The translations under genes were made by a program, and so were the position numbers. The notes under the pieces were generated by a model. The model saw only the letters and a program-made list of their open reading frames with translations. It was not told the origin of the DNA and made no database searches. Positions 60,501-64,000 of a stretch of DNA of 64,000 nt are shown here, one piece after another. How positions within the stretch are numbered: position 1 is the first letter of the stretch; each line of letters begins with the position of its first letter. This DNA comes from Paragonimus skrjabini miyazakii. Taxonomy: Eukaryota; Platyhelminthes; Trematoda; Plagiorchiida; Troglotrematidae. The stretch covers positions 88,118 through 152,117 of the forward strand of contig JTDE01001014.1 in assembly GCA_014338405.1 (NCBI GenBank). The letters run 5' to 3'.

Positions 60501-62981
60501 GACTGACAGGGTGTGCTTGTTTCAAAGGCTATCACTGATTAGTGCTCCAGCATTTAGGGTCGTAGAACCGTATGGCTTCAGTTAGTCTCCGATATAACGT
60601 TATGTAATTACCAACCTTTGAGAGCAGTCAGATGGTGGCCAGGCAATTAACAACTACTCAGCCCTTATGATATATGTGGTTGATTCGTTGAATCTGTCTG
60701 ATTAGGAACTAAGCAACCAACGATTTATTGTCATAACAGCAAATACCAACCAGTGACACACTTGTATTCATACGTTCCTTGTAATGACCGACTGGACTTT
60801 CCTTGTACCGGTGATTTGCACACAATTTCCTATGGTACCGAACTCGTTTTACTGCCAATTTGACAGCTATTCTTCGTTTTCCAGGTCTTCAAGGCTTCAT
60901 TTTTTCTGCTAAGCCTTCGAGCGGAGATGAAACACTTTTGGAGGCCGAGAGTGAGTTGTAAACGTTTAACTGATTGATTTTTGCCAACAAGCTAGGCGAT
61001 GACAGATACCCCCATGAAAACATTAGCCGTTCTTATTAACCCCCCGCGAACGTAATTTTACTCAATTCCGTCAACGTTTTTCATCGAATAGTTACTTGAA
61101 TACGGAATCGTAACCGTCGCATCAAGGTGGATTGTATATCTCATCTGATTCTTCATTGTATTCGTTGGTAGCTGCCTTCTTGGCCTTCCACCATTAATCG
61201 AGTATAGAGCAGTCTTCTAGTTTGATCACCAGTTGTTCAACAGGCGACTCAAAGTCCTACCAGTCCGCAAGGCTGACTACCGATCACTTGGTCTCAACTG
61301 TTTTTGCCAGTAAGCTGAGGAAATCTGTCCACAACCTCGCACTATGCTGCATGTTATTCAACACCTTATAGTGTGTATGCTAAAAACTACATTTTACAAC
61401 CCTCAAAGCCTACCTGGGTTGACATTGCGCGGAACCTGAACTTGACTCGTAGACATATACAAATCGATCGCAGTTGAGTAAAGGTGCATAGCGTAAGCGA
61501 CTGGTCAGAGATGAGCATAGACGACGGTAGCTGCGCGATCCCTAGGTACTGAACTACCATCTGGTTCTGTGGATTTTCATATTGACTGCAACCTCCCGGT
61601 CCTTAGCAAGGATTGACCTATTCTACAGCCGGTATGTATATTATTCGGATTCAGGAATTTTCGCCTGTTTGTAGTGTTTATCAGTCATCCGAAATTCGTG
61701 CTGTTTCTGAAGCAAGTTTAAATATTGTTCTGTGAATGATGTGCAGTTTGACTGTTTTGTTCTCCCTCTTGAATAAAGCCAATAAGGTAACCCCAGCCAA
61801 GACATATGTAGCACATCAGGAATACGCAACTACTATCCTGGAGAATTAGCCTTATGGAAAAAGATTGCTTCTCGCTTTCCAGACAAAGTCCTTCACCAAT
61901 ACAGCGAGTAGTATTTGAACTCTGAATACAGTCTGTCACTGTTGATTATGAACACATGTAGGCAATTTAGCTTGATCATTATTAGTTCTTTTTGTCTCTT
62001 ATATCAGGCCGGCCGATCACACTGGGCAACACCCGTGCTAGGGCTGTGATGGAAAAAATACATCAAAAGCTCACGGGTACGGAGCGTGAAAAAGCTATGG
62101 ATGTGTCCAATCAGGTGAACTATCTGATCCGTGAGGCTACTTCCAATCAGAACCTATGTCAGATGTACATTGGCTGGTAAGTTCACTCTTTGCAATTGAC
62201 TGGCGGATACTTTTTGATCGGTTTCTTCTACATAACAAGGCACATATTTGATACTGGCATGACCCTCAGTGATGCTGTGTGTTTGTGATGTAAAACTCCG
62301 ATCGTCAAACTGTTATTACCGGTTGTTCCATCCGGTGCGGGAATTGCCGTTTCGTTCATAAGCGTGAGCAAGTAGATGTGACGATAAATACATTTTAACA
62401 CCGAAATCCAAAAACGAACTCTGTGATGTTAACCTATGTACATTTTCGCATACACATGTGTCTGAATTACAAGGAGCACACAAGACAAGAATGCAGTCAA
62501 GACATGGAAGCCTGACTATACATGTTCATTGAGCTATCAAGATTACTCAAACTCAGTTCGGATTCTTGCCAACTTACCAACGTAGCCGTAATTTTAATAC
62601 GAGCTGCTTATGATCACGTAGAGTTGAACAGATAAACATACGTAGTGAATCTCAAGATGCGTCGTCCCTTATTTCTAGATAGTTTCTCATTCCAACAAAG
62701 CTAGGTTTATCTCCTGCCTATATGCAACTCCGCGCTTGTACTCTTCGATCGCGGACGCGACCACCCTGACATGTGTGTACTCAGTCGGAAAATCCGAACT
62801 TGCTTGCGGTATGCTTTTTCTTTAGAAACGGGCACTCACAACAGGCAATATTCCTTTTAACTCTACTGTAAGCGTTTGTTTTCAGTGATGATTTTGCCAT
62901 TCACTCAATCGTTTATCAAGTCACTCTCAGTCGGTCGTAACTACTATCTTTTCTTTTGTCGTTTTAGGTGCGCTTTCTGGT
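906..62981 (+). CDS. MTOR: Serine/threonine kinase TOR (mTOR), 35 exons, 5' part outside window
   Basis: This is a spliced coding region for the PIKK-family kinase that is the catalytic subunit of TORC1/TORC2 and couples nutrient and growth-factor signals to translation, autophagy and growth. Conceptual joining of 35 exons gives 8,221 nt: one base of a split codon, 2,739 codons and TGA. Order of domains in window residues: HEAT repeats (~1-1180), FAT (~1180-2063), FRB (~2064-2162), kinase (~2163-2490), linker (~2490-2678) and FATC (~2680-2739). Landmarks are LLKGHED, GLGDRHPSN, HIDFGDCFE and the YIGWC tail. All splice phases agree and nearly all exons align with human mTOR from memory, without an internal stop. 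The protein is several hundred residues longer than the matching human part because of low-complexity insertions. The entry exon begins with a split codon, so the gene continues to the left. Exon coordinates are given separately. Confidence 0.96.
1099..3675 (+). other. TOR intron 1
   Basis: A 2.6 kb intron with a decayed tRNA-derived SINE near 1545-1680. The open stretches at 1744-2045 (minus) and 2468-2991 (plus) show no recognisable protein features and are treated as chance. Confidence 0.8.
1545..1680 (+). mobile_element. Decayed tRNA-derived SINE with hammerhead remnant
   Basis: A box-A-like tract (1551-1565), a box-B-like GATTCGAATCT (1594-1604) and, 16 nt later, GTGCACAGTG-CTGATGAG (hammerhead 5' core at 1620-1626) occur in the same order as in the intact copy at 4840-5000. 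The second core element (GAAA) and stem II pairing are lost. The outer ends are not defined. Confidence 0.55.
3676..4213 (+). CDS. MTOR: TOR exon 2 (HEAT region with Ser/Gly/Ala-rich insertion)
   Basis: The acceptor is atcag|gac and the donor is aaag|gtaaac; the exon ends in phase 1. The N-terminal DQILNFISLALKH and C-terminal ALALKTLGSFTFKG match human mTOR. Between them the fluke exon carries ~120 extra residues rich in Ser, Gly, Ala and Pro. At 179 residues it is about three times the human equivalent. Confidence 0.92.
4840..5020 (+). mobile_element. tRNA-derived SINE with intact hammerhead ribozyme
   Basis: A polymerase III-type box A (AACGGCGCAGTGG, 4850-4862) and box B (GGTTCAAGTCT, 4896-4906), at tRNA-like spacing, are followed 25 nt later by a complete hammerhead core. 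This order is that of schistosome Sm-alpha SINEs (established knowledge). The element is in the sense direction of the host gene. The 3' end and target duplication could not be placed, so the boundaries are approximate. Confidence 0.78.
4925..4969 (+). ncRNA. Hammerhead self-cleaving ribozyme, type I
   Basis: Stem I is GCACTA (4925-4930) with TAGTGC (4964-4969), six perfect pairs. The core is CTGACGA (4931-4937). Stem II is GCTCT/AGAGC with loop AATG (4938-4951), five perfect pairs. Then GAA (4952-4954), a minimal stem III A-C/G-T with loop TCGA (4955-4962), and the cleavage-site C at 4963. Every conserved core position (C3 U4 G5 A6 N7 G8 A9, G12 A13 A14, A15.1-U16.1, H17) is satisfied. The tiny stem III resembles that of the schistosome ribozyme. 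Activity is inferred. Confidence 0.88.
5951..6078 (+). CDS. MTOR: TOR exon 3 (HEAT region)
   Basis: The acceptor is atcag|acc and the donor is aag|gtgagt. The split codon G|AC joins exon 2. The product reads ANFVRHISENF and KEIRLEAVKTCARLM, close to human TQFVRH and KEIRMEAARTCSRLL. Confidence 0.95.
6079..7913 (+). other. TOR intron 3
   Basis: A 1.8 kb AT-rich intron. It holds a 17-nt palindrome at 6311-6327, a doubtful tRNA-like stretch at about 7090-7155 and a TA dinucleotide repeat. The overlapping open frames at 6574-7078 have no recognisable protein features. Confidence 0.8.
7699..7738 (+). repeat. (TA)20 microsatellite
   Basis: An uninterrupted run of about 20 TA units in intron 3, 176 bp before exon 4. 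It can form cruciforms and is likely polymorphic in length. Confidence 0.98.
7914..8007 (+). CDS. MTOR: TOR exon 4 (HEAT region)
   Basis: The acceptor is ttttag|tcc and the donor is ccgg|gtaagt; it ends in phase 1. It encodes AVNTVADILGRLLTVGISDP, matching human AVQVVADVLSKLLVVGITDP. It has no in-frame ATG. Confidence 0.95.
8008..13972 (+). other. TOR intron 4 (about 6 kb, with assembly gap)
   Basis: The longest intron in the window. It contains a 100-N gap. The joined exons 4 and 5 align without a break, so no coding exon is missing. Open stretches at 10081-10732, 12293-12634 and 13012-13463 have no recognisable domain; old retroelement debris is possible but cannot be shown by eye. Confidence 0.75.
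13466..13565. other. Assembly gap (100 N)
   Basis: Exactly 100 N, the usual placeholder for a scaffold gap of unknown size. The true distance between exons 4 and 5 is therefore uncertain. Confidence 0.98.
13973..14178 (+). CDS. MTOR: TOR exon 5 (HEAT region)
   Basis: The acceptor is catag|atc and the donor is cat|gtaagc. G|AT completes the split codon from exon 4, so the join reads ISDPDPDVRRCVFESID, as in human ITDPDPDIRYCVLASLD. The continuous match shows that no coding exon has been lost in the sequence gap upstream. Confidence 0.96.
14179..15147 (+). other. TOR intron 5
   Basis: A 969 bp intron with ordinary splice signals and a pyrimidine-rich 3' end. I see nothing else in it. Confidence 0.8.
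15148..15376 (+). CDS. MTOR: TOR exon 6 (HEAT region)
   Basis: The acceptor is ttcag|ctg and the donor is acgg|gtaagc; it ends in phase 1. LLDDLANSGSTKNKEQSALL and TPYAEPVLQNLVPRI match human ILTELEHSGIGRIKEQSARM and RPYMEPILKALILKL. The last ~25 residues have no clear human counterpart. Confidence 0.93.
15377..18300 (+). other. TOR intron 6
   Basis: A 2.9 kb intron. A 149-codon open stretch follows exon 6 (15400-15849) without recognisable features. A group of CCAAT/ATTGG pentamers with one CACGTG lies at 17049-17186, and a short (CTC) run near 17647. No gene is evident. Confidence 0.78.
18301..18431 (+). CDS. MTOR: TOR exon 7 (lineage-specific insertion in HEAT region)
   Basis: The acceptor is gcgagcag|atc and the donor is ccg|gtgagt. 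The assignment rests on phase: it takes the phase-1 end of exon 6 (G|AT) and gives the phase-0 start needed by exon 8, and it is open throughout. I recognise no similarity to human mTOR in its 44 residues. Confidence 0.75.
19150..19491 (+). CDS. MTOR: TOR exon 8 (HEAT region, long N-terminal insertion)
   Basis: The acceptor is tttcag|ctg and the donor is tcg|gtcagt. The first ~70 residues are Gly/Pro/Ser-rich without a human counterpart. The end, AVVIALFTSLGRLSAVA and YMDEFIPILCCMMQDPS, matches human INNVLATIGELAQVSG and WVDELFIIIMDMLQDSS. Confidence 0.92.
20685..20819 (+). CDS. MTOR: TOR exon 9 (HEAT region)
   Basis: The acceptor is gttcag|att and the donor is gag|gtaaaa. The 45 codons encode IAVWTLSTLISNTGWVV and PQLLPILLNLLK, matching human VALWTLGQLVASTGYVV and PTLLEVLLNFLK. 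There is no in-frame ATG, so simple ORF calling misses it. Confidence 0.95.
22780..22909 (+). CDS. MTOR: TOR exon 10 (HEAT region)
   Basis: The acceptor is tttcag|gtt and the donor is gata|gtaagc; it ends in phase 1. VLRALGVLGALDPFKFK and ADTGIAVSL correspond to human AIRVLGLLGALDPYKHK and RDASAVSL. Confidence 0.95.
23942..24186 (+). CDS. MTOR: TOR exon 11 (HEAT region)
   Basis: The acceptor is tctag|tgg and the donor is agg|gtaagt. The split codon A|TG joins exon 10. The segment SVCALSALIHMLRDPALRS and LRQLMPDYFKCLQNARD aligns with human YPAVSMVALMRIFRDQSLS and LPQVMPTFLNVIRVCD. Confidence 0.94.
26725..26982 (+). CDS. MTOR: TOR exon 12 (HEAT region)
   Basis: The acceptor is tcatag|ctc and the donor is gcg|gtaagc. 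LQELLIRQLGSIMSVVRLH and VLGAEFRTHLTRLVPVILR align with human IREFLFQQLGMLVSFVKSH and ALGGEFKLYLPQLIPHMLR. Confidence 0.95.
26983..30347 (+). other. TOR intron 12
   Basis: A 3.4 kb intron ending in a clear pyrimidine tract before attgaag. It carries a possible decayed tRNA-like SINE head near 27416-27490 (box-A match TGGCCCAGTGG at 27418-27428, box B not recognisable). The open frame upstream of exon 13 (from 30000) is intronic read-through. Confidence 0.7.
30348..31115 (+). CDS. MTOR: TOR exon 13 (HEAT region with acidic and His/Ser-rich insertions)
   Basis: The acceptor is attgaag|ttg and the donor is cgg|gtaagt; 256 codons. The conserved islands are LLEILPQFGYTLEDH, RRAALECLARLTDLVDL, QIVHPICRLLL, AAMDVLTGLLLRTGQKF and MLNSLRIRPARFYTVLGR. 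Between them lie a Ser/Asp/Gln-rich stretch of ~85 residues containing VDDDDTASE, and a His/Ser-rich stretch around HHLTQHHYHLPSSSST, neither of which is in human mTOR. Confidence 0.94.
31201..31343 (+). CDS. MTOR: TOR exon 14 (end of HEAT region)
   Basis: The acceptor is tttcag|att and the donor is aaagg|gttcgt, an unusual +3 to +6; it ends in phase 2. The product starts R-IEKGAYLPTAGDQ, as human CRIVKGYTLADEEED, and ends VFDTK. The preceding intron is only 85 bp. It has no in-frame ATG near its start. Confidence 0.9.
32062..32386 (+). CDS. MTOR: TOR exon 15 (start of FAT domain)
   Basis: The acceptor is ctgcag|gatt and the donor is aag|gtagct. GG|G restores a Gly codon, then INLERAWRSTRLMNRDDWDQW matches human INLQKAWGAARRVSKDDWLEW. 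LFNAAFVSCWPELTAPQQD matches LFNAAFVSCWSELNEDQQD. Confidence 0.97.
33936..34187 (+). CDS. MTOR: TOR exon 16 (FAT domain)
   Basis: The acceptor is tttccag|tat and the donor is ttg|gtaagt. LADRAMKNRAFAKALYYKEQEF and LQLEEAATGVLLFA match human LGERAAKCRAYAKALHYKELEF and LQQPEAAAGVLEYA. Confidence 0.96.
34367..34512 (+). CDS. MTOR: TOR exon 17 (FAT domain)
   Basis: The acceptor is tttaag|gtc and the donor is cagtg|gtatga; it ends in phase 2 within a Trp codon. IWRERLQDWKCALNLYENKM and MLGRMRCLRALGQW match human TWYEKLHEWEDALVAYDKKM and MLGRMRCLEALGEW. Confidence 0.97.
36417..36714 (+). CDS. MTOR: TOR exon 18 (FAT domain)
   Basis: The acceptor is gctcag|ggct, which completes the split Trp codon, and the donor is gcg|gtaaga. 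DGAFYRAVLDIQRNHYDNA and LDADLTAMTGESYDRAYA match human DGAFYRAVLALHQDLFSLA and LDAELTAMAGESYSRAYG. Confidence 0.97.
37567..37800 (+). CDS. MTOR: TOR exon 19 (FAT domain)
   Basis: The acceptor is ttttag|gat and the donor is ttt|gtaagt. LLSEAEEVIQYKQIPERRPI, LRGCQSVVEDWSQII and LKTWLRFAGLCRRSGRF match the human FAT segment from MLSELEEVIQYKLVPERREI to LCGKSGRL. Confidence 0.97.
37801..42620 (+). other. TOR intron 19
   Basis: A 4.8 kb AT-rich intron, the second longest here, interrupting the FAT domain between GRF and ALARQ. I scanned it for open frames and repeats and recognise nothing. Confidence 0.75.
42621..42955 (+). CDS. MTOR: TOR exon 20 (FAT domain)
   Basis: The acceptor is atttag|gct and the donor is gcaaa|gtaagt; it ends in phase 2. 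ALARQLIQDLLGKDP and TVFAYTKLLWATGAHEEA correspond to human ALAHKTLVLLLGVDP and VTYAYMKNMWKSARKIDA. The middle is longer than in human, and the end, LRTLMAK, matches LHKLMAR. It follows a 4.8 kb intron. Confidence 0.95.
43108..43199 (+). repeat. AT-rich degenerate tandem array
   Basis: About four imperfect copies of a 20-25 bp unit beginning AACTA and containing TATAATAT. It is local to intron 20. Confidence 0.7.
43599..44118 (+). CDS. MTOR: TOR exon 21 (FAT domain with ~105-residue insertion)
   Basis: The acceptor is ctctag|atgt and the donor is aag|gttagt. AA|A gives Lys, then CCLRLGLWY matches human CFLKLGEWQ. After a Thr/Ser/Asn/Gly-rich insertion of ~105 residues, YDAATKHAPDNRFAWQAWAMTNY matches YSAATEHDRSWYKAWHAWAVMNF. 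No counterpart of the insertion is known to me. Confidence 0.95.
45450..45656 (+). CDS. MTOR: TOR exon 22 (FAT domain)
   Basis: The acceptor is tttcag|gcc and the donor is cag|gtaacc. A Ser/Ala-rich start containing repeated SPSA/SPAS units sits where human mTOR has its Ser/Thr/Glu-rich loop. The end, MELHAVPSVLGFVNSISLS, matches human LMYTVPAVQGFFRSISLS. Confidence 0.93.
46667..46999 (+). CDS. MTOR: TOR exon 23 (end of FAT domain)
   Basis: The acceptor is ctgcag|gac and the donor is ttg|gtgagt. WLLVIQQLLARIDTPREYV and YPQSMVCPLVLAFKS match human WLQVIPQLIARIDTPRPLV and HPQALIYPLTVASKS; RRHNANRILYSMEEHS matches ARHNAANKILKNMCEHS. Confidence 0.97.
47869..47914 (+). repeat. Possible decayed tRNA-like SINE head
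   Basis: A box-A-like TGGCAGTTAAGTCGG (47869-47883) and a box-B-like GGTCGATTCC (47905-47914) lie close together. No cloverleaf and no hammerhead follow. Weak evidence. Confidence 0.3.
48446..48500 (+). repeat. (ATA)n microsatellite
   Basis: An uninterrupted trinucleotide run of about 18 units in intron 23, 154 bp before the FRB exon. In the reading frame of that exon it reads as poly-isoleucine and has no stop. Confidence 0.97.
48655..48951 (+). CDS. MTOR: TOR exon 24 (FRB, rapamycin-binding bundle)
   Basis: The acceptor is tttgcag|cta and the donor is cga|gtgagc. LNEELIRLSITWVEMW, DASRVYFGEKD, LHPLHQMMDRG and LQQAWEGYYTLYRR define the four-helix FRB region. The equivalents of human S2035 (48724-48726), Y2038, F2039, W2101 (48922-48924) and Y2105 are kept. 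T2098 is Gln (48913-48915), D2102 is Glu and F2108 is Tyr (48943-48945). Numbering is by alignment from memory. Confidence 0.97.
48952..53871 (+). other. TOR introns 24 and 25
   Basis: The intervals are 48952-51072 and 51272-53871, flanking the first kinase exon. I see no gene or repeat in them. Open frames at 51562-51927 and 53492-53743 have no recognisable content. Confidence 0.75.
51073..51271 (+). CDS. MTOR: TOR exon 25 (start of kinase domain)
   Basis: The acceptor is ctctcag|ttt and the donor is caag|gtgact; it ends in phase 1. DWELAVPGSYEPHRPLVRI and MTSKQHPRKLTVQG match human DLELAVPGTYDPNQPIIRI and ITSKQRPRKLTLMG, the first strands of the N-lobe. Confidence 0.97.
53872..54007 (+). 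CDS. MTOR: TOR exon 26 (kinase N-lobe, ATP-binding lysine)
   Basis: The acceptor is ttccag|gtt and the donor is ttaac|gttcgt, an unusual donor; it ends in phase 2. The join gives GSDGHQYVFLLKGHEDTRQD, with the ATP-phosphate lysine at 53904-53906 (human K2187), followed by ERVMQFFGLVNTLL. Confidence 0.97.
54219..54489 (+). CDS. MTOR: TOR exon 27 (kinase domain, mLST8-binding segment)
   Basis: The acceptor is cttcag|gatt and the donor is gaa|gtaagt. It encodes MSVIPLSTNTGLIGWVP, TLHSLIRDYREK and the following helices, which in human mTOR form the hinge and the mLST8-binding element. The end, LANILWLKSHSSE, matches LAKLLWLKSPSSE. Confidence 0.97.
55600..56710 (+). mobile_element. Penelope-like retroelement fragment
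   Basis: A reverse-transcriptase part (GVAMKSPLG near 55755-55781, YVDD at 55863-55874, then LLFLDIMVRR-like and SVYRKPTWTKQYMNF motifs) is followed by a GIY-YIG endonuclease part. This pairing defines Penelope-like elements. The 5' portion of the reverse transcriptase is missing or unrecognisable, so the copy is 5'-truncated. No terminal repeat or hammerhead was found around it. Confidence 0.88.
55635..56708 (+). pseudogene. Broken Penelope RT/GIY-YIG open reading frame
   Basis: Frame 0 carries the palm region and YVDD up to about 56130. The homologous reading then moves to another frame (LQAEQTMLYETLLANN) and returns to frame 0 at a run of about nine A's at 56281. The endonuclease follows: CIYQFYCSCG (from 56466), YIS in place of YIG (56502-56510), TTRVKEH, and a typical end near 56700 (PVLCAQKQ, LCLPW). 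With at least two frameshifts and a truncated 5' end it cannot make the intact protein. The YxDD box itself is preserved. Confidence 0.85.
57006..57088 (+). CDS. MTOR: TOR exon 28 (catalytic loop, first half)
   Basis: The acceptor is gttag|gctt and the donor is gatcg|gtaagt; it ends in phase 2. The exon encodes WFERRTNFVRSMATMSMVG and then YILGLGD with the first two bases of the DRH arginine. The catalytic Asp codon is 57084-57086. It is too short for ORF listing and was found by homology to human VWFDRRTNYTRSLAVMSMVG. Confidence 0.96.
58101..58248 (+). CDS. MTOR: TOR exon 29 (catalytic loop second half, DFG, activation loop)
   Basis: The acceptor is taacag|ccac, completing the Arg codon, and the donor is gag|gtaaac. 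HPSN (His 58102-58104, Asn 58111-58113) and HIDFGDCFEVAM with DFG at 58153-58161 are intact, then REKFPEKVPFRLTRM. The active-site residues of the PIKK family are all present, so an active kinase is expected. Confidence 0.97.
58420..58743 (+). CDS. MTOR: TOR exon 30 (kinase C-lobe end and Gly-rich linker)
   Basis: The acceptor is attaag|gtc and the donor is caa|gttagt. TGIDGVYRHTCEMVM and ESLLAVLEAFIHDPLLQWVL match human TGLDGNYRITCHTVM and DSVMAVLEAFVYDPLLNWRL. After that come a Gly/Ala/Pro-rich run and a basic/Gln-rich helix with no human counterpart that I recognise. Confidence 0.95.
59245..59512 (+). CDS. MTOR: TOR exon 31 (disordered linker, lineage-specific)
   Basis: The acceptor is cactcag|atg and the donor is accg|gttagt; phase 0 in, phase 1 out. 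The 89 residues are rich in His, Pro, Asn, Thr and Arg and are probably disordered. Assignment rests on open frame, splice signals and phase agreement with exons 30 and 32; there is no recognisable homology. Its start at ATG is coincidental. Confidence 0.8.
60180..60233 (+). CDS. MTOR: TOR exon 32 (54-nt mini-exon with RxRxxS motif)
   Basis: The acceptor is gtatag|cta and the donor is caag|gtaagt. It is phase 1 at both ends, so it can be skipped without a frameshift. It encodes KRLRRQSETGHVVVERQ; RLRRQS (60185-60202) fits the RxRxxS consensus of S6K/AKT-type kinases. It was found by hand because it is far too short for ORF calling. Confidence 0.82.
60885..60950 (+). CDS. MTOR: TOR exon 33 (66-nt mini-exon)
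   Basis: The acceptor is ttccag|gtc and the donor is gaga|gtgagt. It is phase 1 at both ends. It encodes LQGFIFSAKPSSGDETLLEAE, an acidic linker ahead of FATC. There is no recognisable homology; support is from splice signals and phase. Confidence 0.8.
62008..62176 (+). CDS. MTOR: TOR exon 34 (FATC domain)
   Basis: The acceptor is atatcag|gcc and the donor is ggctg|gtaagt; it ends in phase 2 in a Trp codon. EKIHQKLTG, VSNQVNYLIREATSNQNLCQ and MYIGW match human NRVRDKLTG, VPTQVELLIKQATSHENLCQ and CYIGW. The first FATC cysteine is at 62157-62159. Confidence 0.97.
62966..62981 (+). CDS. MTOR: TOR exon 35 (last four codons and stop)
   Basis: The acceptor is ttttag|gtgc. TG|G completes Trp, then Cys-Ala-Phe-Trp and TGA. 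Human and yeast TOR end CPFW, so the penultimate motif differs by Pro to Ala (GCT at 62970-62972). The terminal FW and the second FATC cysteine (62967-62969) are kept. Confidence 0.93.
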
Positions 62982-63480
62982 GATTAATTCCCATGGTCCC
63001 AGTGATTTTTTAAATTCCATCATCCTAACACTAATTAAATCATGCTTTCTGATTTTTTTCATGATTAAACTGTACAGCATTTAAATTGTATGTTCACAAT
63101 TGTGGGAGGGTTAGACCATTTGAAGCACTGGTGGACGCACTCAGAAGCTACCACATTCAACGAGTTGGACGGAAACCTCGTCAGTGAAACCTCAATTTCG
63201 ATACGCGAAGTGCAATTAAACAGTGGTTTACTCACTGACTTTGTAAGCATAATAACAAGATAGCTCACATGGAATAGGTTGAAGATTTTCGGCATCTCCG
63301 GCTTAGACTAAACAAAGTGAATGTGAACAATTTGCTAGTTCGGGTAGTTAGACAACATTACTTGAGGTCTGTCGTTAGGGCAGCTCAAAAGCCGGTATCA
63401 TATATTTCGCTAAGCAAGGTTTCACTGGCAACGATTGTAGAATTGATGAGATTTTGTTCTAAAGTTCATGGTGTCAGATG
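62982..63480 (+). other. MTOR: TOR 3' UTR and downstream flank
   Basis: AT-rich sequence after the stop codon. ATTAAA, a common variant of the polyadenylation signal, occurs at 63034-63039 and 63064-63069 and would give a 3' UTR of under 120 nt; no AATAAA is seen close by. The true cleavage site cannot be fixed from sequence. Confidence 0.5.
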
Positions 63481-64000
63481 ATACGAATCTATTTCTACCT
63501 GTCACAACGAGACTGGACCTTGACGCGGTGTGACGGCTTGCGCATCTCGATGACCTATTGGGCTAAACTGGACGGTGTGGCCACCACACCGATAGAGTCA
63601 CTCATGCTACGCAGGCCAATAGTTAGGTCTGATAAACCAGTCTCCAGGTTGGGGGTTGGCATTTTCTTTCGGAAAACGTACCAGTTCTGGTACGCTGCCT
63701 TGCGGTATAGGCTTTTGAGCCAAAGGCTTTGGTTGAGAACCCTAATCGTTCTCTTGTCTAGGTCTGGGCGCTCTGGCAGTATCTCAGCCCACACACGATC
63801 ATGAATAGTCACAACACCAGTAATTCCATACTGCATCGGTCGTCTCGCAGTGTAAACCGGGTCGCCCCATCTGCTGCATACATCAGGGCGGATAGGCAAT
63901 CACATGCTACTGCTGATCCCTCCGGCACTGTTCTATCAAATTTAGTTCTCAGGCCCCTCCCAACCTCCATTTCTGATAGTAACTCCACAGGTCCAACAAC
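63474..64000. other. Unassigned GC-richer block at window end
   Basis: Base composition becomes noticeably less AT-rich. On the minus strand one frame is open from the window edge to a stop at 63809 (about 63 codons) and another from 63899 to 63555 (114 codons); on the plus strand 63478-63804 is open too. I recognise none of the products. A mobile element (for example an LTR beginning TGTCAC at 63500) or an exon of a neighbouring gene is possible. Confidence 0.4.

Larger units (their letters stand above)
57089..62965 (+). other. TOR introns 28 and 30-34
   Basis: The intervals longer than 300 bp are 57089-58100, 58744-59244, 59513-60179, 60234-60884, 60951-62007 and 62177-62965. Apart from the mini-exons listed I see no genes. 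I looked for further mini-exons between exons 31 and 34 and none was required by phase. Confidence 0.75.

Overview
This window is animal nuclear DNA, most likely from a digenean fluke (trematode). Almost all of it belongs to one gene on the + strand: the C-terminal three quarters of the protein kinase TOR (mTOR). I can trace 35 coding exons from 906 to the stop codon at 62979-62981. They join in phase throughout and encode about 2,739 residues, equivalent to roughly human mTOR residue 430 to the C-terminus. The first ~400 residues and the promoter lie to the left of the window. The fluke assignment is an inference. It rests on the long introns, a tRNA-derived SINE carrying a hammerhead ribozyme (the architecture of the schistosome Sm-alpha SINE), and a Penelope-like retroelement. 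I cannot name the species.

Layout. Exons 1-14 (906-31343) encode the HEAT-repeat solenoid. Exons 15-23 (32062-46999) encode the FAT domain. Exon 24 (48655-48951) is the FRB (FKBP-rapamycin binding) helix bundle. Exons 25-30 (51073-58743) carry the kinase domain, with its ATP-binding lysine, DRHxxN catalytic loop and DFG motif. Exons 30-33 form a long, poorly conserved linker in the position of the negative regulatory region, and exons 34-35 are the FATC tail. Compared with human mTOR the protein carries several low-complexity or lineage-specific insertions, in exons 2, 7-8, 13, 21 and 30-33.

The introns, from 85 bp to ~6 kb, hold the rest. Intron 3'-of-exon 2 contains a SINE with a complete hammerhead core (4925-4969), and a decayed relative lies in intron 1. 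A degenerate Penelope-like element with reverse transcriptase and GIY-YIG regions lies in the kinase intron 54490-57005. Simple repeats occur at 7699-7738 and 48446-48500, an AT-rich degenerate tandem array at 43108-43199, and a 100-N assembly gap at 13466-13565. The last ~500 bases, beyond the TOR 3' end, change in character and contain open frames I could not identify.

The most notable observations are the intact hammerhead ribozyme, two frame-neutral mini-exons next to the kinase domain (one encoding an RxRxxS site in the position of human S2448), rapamycin-contact substitutions in the FRB exon, and an unusual C-terminus (CAFW in place of CPFW).
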